From Agapanthus africanus (lineage: Eukaryota; Streptophyta; Magnoliopsida; Asparagales; Amaryllidaceae), in assembly GCA_030015575.1 (NCBI GenBank), contig CM057338.1, forward strand, positions 633,012,189 to 633,076,188: 64,000 nucleotides of DNA. The letters run 5' to 3'. This document shows positions 57,859 through 64,000 of this stretch, piece after piece (within the stretch, counting starts at the first letter, position 1; each line of letters opens with the position of its first letter). The position numbers were made by a program, and so were the translations under genes. A model generated the notes under the pieces. That model worked only from the letters and a program-made list of their open reading frames with translations. It was not told the DNA's origin and did no database searches.

Positions 57859-59887
57859 TGTTAGTGTATATGCCCTAGAGGCCATTACTGTATCATACTA
57901 GCTTGTATATTACTTAATGGAAGCTTGGGATATTCACAGTTGTATATACAGTCTTGCTCGAAATGGTAGTATGCTACTTGGTTTGTCTCTGCTTTAATAT
58001 GTGCATGTGTTTCTTTTAGCATATTGCTGGTATACATATTAGTAGAGCCCTTAGGATCTTTTGCTTGATTACCAGCGTTGTGATGGCGCTCGCACTCATG
58101 GGAGCTGGGTAATCTATAAGCACATCCTTATACAGGTCCCTGGTCGTTGGACTATCGAGACAGGGCATCGATACTCCGGAGTAGACTAGCGTATGCGCTT
58201 CTCATCCCAGTGTGGGAGACGGTCTGTCCCACAGCCGTTAGTACGTCGTACTTGGGATAGTATGCGGGTGCTCGTTAGGTTACGAGTACACTGGACAGGA
58301 CTCGTCGGGAACTGTTGGTTGGTAATATACCTATCGTCAGTTATCAGTTCCCAGGTGACATGAGTACAGCTTAGTCCGCTGACTTGACACTGTCACTTCG
58401 CCTCGAGTGTGTTCCCACTGCACTTTGATTACTACCCTACCACGGCTCAAAGGAGCTGTGCAAACAGGTAGTTTTTGGGTGCAGTCCCGAAGTACTTGGA
58501 GGCAGTGACGGTTAGACAGGATTCGTCTCTCCCGGTATTGGGGGTTGACATCGCGCTGTGTCTAGGAGAGCCATTACACGAGTAGTCCCTGGCCAGGGCA
58601 AGCGAGATATACTGGTAGGTTTCCAGTGTTATCTCAGGGTGTTCTGGGCTACACTCCGACACGACTTGTACCGCTATTAGGGGACTGACGTTCACCGCCC
58701 CCCTAGGCCCGCCATGCGATGTATCAGACGAACAGACCGGACTGTACGGAGACTGTCACATACAGGCTCAGTAGGAGTGCAGATGGGTTCACCTCGTCAG
58801 TCTTCTTATCGACATCTACCTGGGGACCGTTACGTACAGCTAGTGCCGCTTGCGGTCTGTGGTTAAACCCACTGCCAGCGTAGTGTCGAGTCTTTAGAGT
58901 CCCACACAGAGAGCTATTCGCCTTTAGGCAAAACGAGTAGAGGTCGCATGGTTTTGCGACAGGGTTCGTTCGCATCCGCGCACTTGTGCACGTTTGCTGT
59001 CCGGACAGTCTATACTAGCGGGCTTTGGTTTTTGCCGGATCCTAGTATATGATTTGAGATTGGTTTTTCTCATTGTGTTCGTGTTCCTCGGATCACGAAT
59101 GCGGGTGCGTATGCACAGTTGTTTGAGATTGGGGGAGAGGACCTTGTTTAGGGTTAATGGCTTTTGTCATTTTATTAACCCTATTGATTTTGTGTGGATT
59201 ATTGTTAATTGATAATTAGCTTAATTATTGTGCATGGTTGTTGTTGACAATTTGACTTCATTGACTTGTTGACCATGTTGACAACTTGACCATAATCATT
59301 TCATTTGGAAGATGCTCTTTGATCTTTGCAAAAATGAAATGATAATGGTCAATTCATGATTTATCATGACAATTTTCAAGCTAATTATCTAATTAAAATT
59401 ATCCTCACATATTAGTGAGAATGGCTCACTATTTTTTCATTCTATCATATCTTTTCTCTCTCTTGCTCATCCTCTCCCTCAAGCTCTCTCCCTCTCATGT
59501 GTTGAGAAACAAAAAGGGCTTGAGAAAAACCCTCTCTTGATCTTCTCTACTCACTTCTAGGGTTCAAGTCTTAGCATTTCTTGTACTCTAGTTACTCCTA
59601 GCTTGGAGTTGAAGCTAAAGGTGGTGGCTTTCAAGTGGATCTTTCTTTGACGGGAGAAGACAAGCAAGGTGAACTCTTTCTACCATACCTAGGAGCAAGG
59701 AGAGAAGGACTAAAGACCAAAGGTATAACCTTTCTTCACTTAGCTACTTTGTAGTTAGGGTTAGCTAGTTTATGTTTAGCAAAGATCCTCACAAGCATAG
59801 TCCATGTTGCCTAAGTCATTAAAAATCCGATTTTTATTATGTTTTCCGCCTCCCCGTAAGCACCGGGGTGGGCAACACGGACTTACA
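57859..59887 (+). repeat. 5' LTR of element I
   Basis: 2029 bp with TG...CA ends, and the PBS follows. It is the same subfamily as solo LTR J. A six-copy TTGAC cluster lies at 59244-59290, and a CT-rich stretch near 59450-59500 may mark the transcribed part. Confidence 0.9.
59244..59290 (+). promoter_or_regulatory. W-box (TTGAC) cluster in the LTR of I
   Basis: TTGAC occurs six times in 47 bp (59244, 59252, 59261, 59269, 59278 and 59286), two of them TTGACC. This is the core WRKY-factor site. The LTR position matches the cluster in solo LTR J. Confidence 0.6.
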
Positions 59888-59888
59888 G

Positions 59889-59901
59889 TGGTATCAGAGC
59901 C
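59889..59901 (+). other. Primer-binding site of element I
   Basis: TGGTATCAGAGCC, complementary to initiator tRNA-Met, one base after the LTR end. Confidence 0.92.
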
Positions 59902-61963
59902 TAACTAAACTCAAACTAGCTAGGTAGTGAAGTGTAACGAAGTTTCGAAACCGAAAATCCAAAAACCGAACTTTTGAAAAACCCTAGTTTCTGTTGAAAT
60001 TTTTTCTGCTCAAAATGAAAAACTGTATATTTGTAAATTCATCTCAGGGTTTTTTATGAACACCCATGAAAAACGACACAGAGATTCGTTCAAACCGCCG
60101 CCCTTCCGCCGCACGAGGTAGGCTCGTGCCGCGGAACCGCCGCGGTTTGATGTCCTCTCTGCATCGTTTTTCGTGCAGTGTCTGTATGTGTTGATTTTGG
60201 GATTTTCAGGATATATAATATATGCCCAGATTTTCCAGAACTAAAATTTACTTTTGGGGGCCTATAAATCCGTATTTTTCGGAACTTCACTACACTTTAA
60301 CTATATCGGTTATATCTGTAATGCTTGTATGTATTGAACGTCGGCTAATCGCTATAAGTCGATTAGTCGGGGTTATACATCTCTGTGATCTGTGATTGTT
60401 GGTTTGTGGATATGAATGGATTGGATTGTCGCGGGTGAATAGCCGGGTTGGATGTGAGATGAGTGTTATTTTCTTTCATTCATTTGTAACATGTAAATTG
60501 ATGTAATAATATTCTTTGTATGGCCGCACAACCGGGTCGGGGTTGTAGCCGTCATTGTATAATTCTTTTTACTGTTTTTGCTCCTAGGATAGACCCATGG
60601 AGGGGGTGCACAAACTACCGGGTATCTCGAAGTGCCGAGTGGCCTACTCACGGTGGTGAGGGAGGTTGCTTCGCTTCGGGTGCTTGGCGGGTAGTTTGCC
60701 GCACCCGTAGGGGTCTTGGGTGGGGTATTGGCTATTCACCGCGACCGTGTAATCCGCTTTGCGTTGCAGGCTCGAACGCATTGCGGATTCCTAGTATATC
60801 CAATGTATTCATCTGTGATCTGTAATGTCTATCATTGCTATATATTTATATATAATAACTATTTAGGCGTTGCTTATGTTTTACAGCCGCGCTAGCCCAG
60901 CCCCCGCTCTGTCGTTAGTTAAGTAACCTAACGGGTGATGACGGGGCCCCGTGGCGAATGCGAATGGCATAAGCGTACGTCATATTTTGGTTGTTTTCTG
61001 CAATGGTAGGATTAAATGATGGGACGCATTAAAAGAACTAATGCAAGAAATAAACCAAGTAAAAGTCGATTGGAACACTTTGAAAACCACTCGGTTCTTT
61101 TTCAAAAACTAAACTTTTAAACGCGGAGCTTGAACCACTCCTTTTAAAAGCTATCTCGTTCCATCGATTATATCAAGTTCACTACGTTCACGGTTTCGCT
61201 AAAACCATCCGTAGCCCTCCGTCGTTTCATATGAATAATCAACGGTATTCAAGCTGTGTTTGTTGGCCTTAGTCAAGGCACAGTGTTTGGTAGCTGGTGG
61301 GTATTCATATGTTGCATAGATAGAATGCGTTGGTTTGAGACAGTCGTATTGCCTTGTTGGCCATAGTCAAGGGTGGATACGGGTGGGTTCAAATTAACCT
61401 GGATAACGACGGGTAGAACTTGACATGTGACTTATGATTTGTTGGCCTTAGTCAAGGTCATAAGAGCATGGGGCAAAAATCCACATCGGGAGTTTCATAA
61501 GTACTGAAACTTGCTAGCGTTGCATACCATTTGGAGTGTGATGATTCTGGTAGGATTCCTTCGGTTTTATCACGCGATGATATTTGGATCCCGATCCTAC
61601 TGTGAGTATATGCTACTCCTCGGGAAAACTCTCACTTAACGATCAATGCTATAAACCTAGTAGGTGCCTAGAAAGGTGTTAGCGGGGCTACGCCCACAGG
61701 GAAAAGAGGTTACTTAATTAAGGAACTTCGCGAAAGCGTTGGAAAACCTCCCTCGAAGTACCGACACTGGCCTGGCTGAACGGTTAAGCAAGTATTGTAC
61801 GGTGAGAATGATCCCGGCTAATCCTTTTCTTTATGGTTTGAGAAGGGATTCGAGAGACAGTGGGAGCCATCCAGTTTAGACAAACTAAAAACCACTCTAA
61901 ACTTGCAAGAGCATCATGCTAAAGTGTTTCTTTTCTCTCTCCTAATTGCAGCGACCATTCAAG
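59902..61963 (+). other. Leader of element I
   Basis: About 2.1 kb, non-coding. It contains a CCGCGG-rich palindrome (60129-60146) and the conserved 47-bp block (60899-60945). 'GGCCWWAGTCAAGG' repeats lie near 61260, 61360 and 61445. The gag start follows a CTAATTGCAGCGACC segment that is also present in element A near 23620; its CAG end could be a splice acceptor, but I cannot show splicing. Confidence 0.7.
60899..60945 (+). promoter_or_regulatory. Conserved leader block with hairpin (element I)
   Basis: Identical over 47 bp to 22529-22575 in element A and able to form a CGTTAG/CTAACG stem. It lies about 1.0 kb after the PBS. It is a candidate RNA dimerisation or packaging site shared between the two subfamilies. 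Confidence 0.6.
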
Positions 61964-64000
61964 ATGACCGGACTTAAGTTACTTTTAGATAAAAACATAT
62001 TGACAGGGCCAAACTACAAAGATTGGCTCAGGAATGTCAAGATGGCTATCACTTATGACAAGCTGGGGTATATACTTACCACCAAAGCTCCCCCCGTCCC
62101 AGGTCCCACCTCCAGCGTTGCGGATGTAGAAATCCGTAAGACATGGGAGATAGATTGCGCGAGGGCCAAATGCCTCGTACTAGCCTCGATGGACAATGAC
62201 CATCAGAGGAGGCACGAGAATATGGACCTAGAGTCCATATTTCTCCATACAAAAGAACTGTATGGAGAGCAGTCTCGTATCGCAAGATACGAAGTGTCGA
62301 AGAAGCTCTTTTCGGCAAGGTTGGCCGTCGGATCATCGGTAGCGGACCACGTGCTTAAGATGATCGGCTACATAGAGGAGCTCGCGGACCTCGGGACCAC
62401 GTTGGAGAATGAACTCTATACTGATCTGATTCTCCAGTCCCTTCCTTCCACTTACGCCCAGTTCATTCTCAACTTCAACATGCAAGGAAAGGAGGTTGAA
62501 CTTGCCGAACTTCTGAACATGTTGAGGACTGCTGAGGGCACCCTACAGAAGGGTAGGGAGACATCCACTTTGTTTGTAGGAGGATCTTCCTCTTCTAGGT
62601 CCAGGGCGAAAGCCAAGGGCAAGAAGAAGAAAGCCCCCGCCAAACCAAGAGGCGGTGTCGGTAAAGTGGATACGAAGGGAAAGGGTAAAGCAACAAAGGT
62701 AGCGGGGAAACTGGTGGGGAAGGAAGAATGCTTCTATTGTCACAAAAGTGGCCACTGGAAACAAGATTGCAAGGCTTGGAAAGCCAGAACACAGGATTTG
62801 AAGCGTGTTGCAGCTTCAGCTTCAGGTGTGTATGTTATTGAAAACTGTCTATCAATAAACTCTACATCCTGGGTATTGGATACCGGATCAGGATCTCATA
62901 TCTGTAATTCTTTGCAGGCGTTGAGAAAGCGTAGAGTTTTGAAGGCAGGTGACATGACCCTCAGAGTTGCGAACGGTGCTAGCATGGATGCAGAGGCCGT
63001 GGGGGACTATCACCTGGGATTATCAGATGGACACTTTTTGGTTTTGCGTAGTTGTTATTATGTACCAAATGCAACCTGTAATATCATTTCTGTATCTTTA
63101 TTATCTAAAGAAGGTTATGAATTTGCATTTGTAAGTAATGTAGTGAACATTCACCTTAATCAAGTGTTGATTGGGTCAGGTACATTAAACAACGGTATTT
63201 ACGTTTTAAACCAACCACAGGTTTTCAATATCCAGAATACACATAAAAGAAAGTCTCCAGATATTAATCAGGCTTTCTTGTGGCATTGTAGACTAGGTCA
63301 CATCAATGAGACACGGTTGACTAAGTTACATAAAGAAGGATACTTGGATCCGTTCGAGTATCAGTCTTATGCCACTTGTGAATCTTGTCTCATGGGAAAG
63401 ATGACAAAGGCTCCGTTCACTGGACACGGAGAAAGAGCGAGCGAGCTCTTGGGACTCGTACACAGTGACGTGTGCGGTCCAATGTCTACACATGCGCGAA
63501 GCGGTTACTCTTACTTCATTACTTTTACGGATGATTTTTCAAGGTACGGTTATGTCTTCTTAATGAAACATAAGTCCGAGGCCTTTGAAAAGTTCCAGGA
63601 ATATAAGAGTGAAGTAGAGAAACAAACCGGCAAAAGTATCAAGATCCTAAGATCGGATCGAGGAGGAGAATACTTAAGTGCCGAATTCCTGAATTACTTA
63701 AAAGAGAATGGAATTCTCTCTCAGCTTACTCCTCCATACACTCCGCAACACAACGGTTTATCGGAGAGACGGAACCGAACCCTATTGGATATGGTACGGT
63801 CCATGATGAGTAAGGCTGAGTTACCGCGATCTTTCTGGGGTTATGCACTGGAAACAGCTGCACATCTCTTGAACCAGGTTCCTACTAAAACAGTGCCTAC
63901 CACACCATATCAGATGTGGAGTGGGAAGAAACCCTGTCTTAAATCCTTTAAGACATGGGGATGTCCAGCTTTTGTAAAAAAGCAGCATGCGGACAAGCTC
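61964..64000 (+). CDS. Copia gag-pol polyprotein, 5' part (element I)
   Basis: One open frame of 679 codons runs from ATG at 61964 to the window edge. The N-terminal gag domain (YKDWLRNVKMAI, residues 19-30) is followed by a basic lysine-rich stretch and a CCHC zinc knuckle (CFYCHKSGHWKQDC, about 256-269). Protease carries DTGSGSH at about 306 and GAG-pre-integrase WHCRLGHI follows. Integrase has HSDVCGPM (D at about 502), RSDRGGEYLS (D at about 565) and SERRNRT (E at about 601). Gag forms the particle, protease cleaves the polyprotein, and integrase inserts the cDNA. Reverse transcriptase and RNase H should follow beyond 64000. The Angela/BARE lineage is supported by the protein wording and the LTR start. 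The visible part looks whole. Confidence 0.92.
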   Translation, partial: MTGLKLLLDKNILTGPNYKDWLRNVKMAITYDKLGYILTTKAPPVPGPTSSVADVEIRKTWEIDCARAKCLVLASMDNDHQRRHENMDLESIFLHTKELYGEQSRIARYEVSKKLFSARLAVGSSVADHVLKMIGYIEELADLGTTLENELYTDLILQSLPSTYAQFILNFNMQGKEVELAELLNMLRTAEGTLQKGRETSTLFVGGSSSSRSRAKAKGKKKKAPAKPRGGVGKVDTKGKGKATKVAGKLVGKEECFYCHKSGHWKQDCKAWKARTQDLKRVAASASGVYVIENCLSINSTSWVLDTGSGSHICNSLQALRKRRVLKAGDMTLRVANGASMDAEAVGDYHLGLSDGHFLVLRSCYYVPNATCNIISVSLLSKEGYEFAFVSNVVNIHLNQVLIGSGTLNNGIYVLNQPQVFNIQNTHKRKSPDINQAFLWHCRLGHINETRLTKLHKEGYLDPFEYQSYATCESCLMGKMTKAPFTGHGERASELLGLVHSDVCGPMSTHARSGYSYFITFTDDFSRYGYVFLMKHKSEAFEKFQEYKSEVEKQTGKSIKILRSDRGGEYLSAEFLNYLKENGILSQLTPPYTPQHNGLSERRNRTLLDMVRSMMSKAELPRSFWGYALETAAHLLNQVPTKTVPTTPYQMWSGKKPCLKSFKTWGCPAFVKKQHADKL

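Larger units (their letters stand above)
57859..64000 (+). mobile_element. Angela-like Ty1-copia element 'I', young, runs off the window
   Basis: 5' LTR 57859-59887 (2029 bp), PBS 59889-59901, untranslated leader to 61963, then an open gag-pol frame from 61964 to the window edge. The LTR starts TGTTAGTGTATATGCCC and ends CACGGACTTACA. It is inserted in the pol of D. What is visible looks whole. RNase H, PPT and 3' LTR must lie beyond 64000, so completeness and age cannot be judged here. Confidence 0.9.

Noticed and set aside
1-64000. A wholly new biological system (defence, secretion, metabolic cluster)
   Set aside because: Apart from one PP2C gene end, everything I can interpret belongs to known retrotransposon groups, a fold-back element or simple repeats; the remaining unassigned tracts show no coding signal.

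Overview
The window looks like a flowering-plant nuclear genome. It holds one recognisable host gene end, with plant-type introns, followed by about 55 kb of nested LTR retrotransposons of two plant groups: Angela/BARE-like Ty1-copia and Athila-like Ty3-gypsy, plus LTR-only insertions of a probable Tekay/Del-like gypsy family. The Copia LTRs carry the 'TGTT...ATGCCCTAGAGGC' type start and the 'AAGTGGGAGAT' polypurine tract familiar from BARE-1/Angela elements. I cannot name the species. No bacterial-type operons, CRISPR arrays or RNA genes were seen.

Left part (1-8978). The end of an old, heavily decayed Copia element (1-2915) and a small LTR-like remnant (2985-3182) lie just before the last two exons of a protein phosphatase 2C gene (3241-3390 and 4292-4606). 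They therefore probably sit in an upstream intron, with the 5' exons outside the window. Downstream come a fold-back (MITE-like) element at 4997-5400, a short RNase H-like relic near 6186-6300, a decayed LTR/leader-like stretch at 6361-7740 with a small minisatellite, and unassigned DNA to 8978.

Right part (8979-64000). This is a retrotransposon nest that can be read from target-site duplications (TSDs). LTR 'H' (8979-9094, resuming at 18165) received solo LTR 'C' (9100-18164, TSD CATTC). C was then split by solo LTR 'E' (9686-14299, TSD AAAAC) and solo LTR 'G' (14671-16911, TSD GTTAC). A minus-strand Copia 'B' (18542-54526) abuts the end of H. Its LTR was split by plus-strand element 'A' (19226-35367, TSD TATGA). 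A in turn contains solo LTR 'F' (23954-28055, TSD GCTTA) and minus-strand solo LTR 'J' (31450-33637, TSD CTAAG). The leader of B holds the Athila-like element 'K' (41294-53269, plus a 702-bp extra leader copy to 40592). Beside B lies a divergent minus-strand LTR and pol end, 'D' (54527-57858). D is interrupted by the youngest-looking Copia, 'I' (57859 to beyond 64000), whose gag-pol frame is open to the window edge.

How the parts may work together. A has LTRs, PBS and PPT but almost no coding capacity, B has pol but essentially no gag, and I looks coding-competent. A and I share a 47-bp identical leader block although their leaders and LTRs are otherwise diverged. Proteins from I-type elements could therefore have mobilised A-type elements; this is inference. 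At least five insertions are solo LTRs, so LTR-LTR recombination has been frequent here. I found no convincing new defence, toxin or metabolic system.
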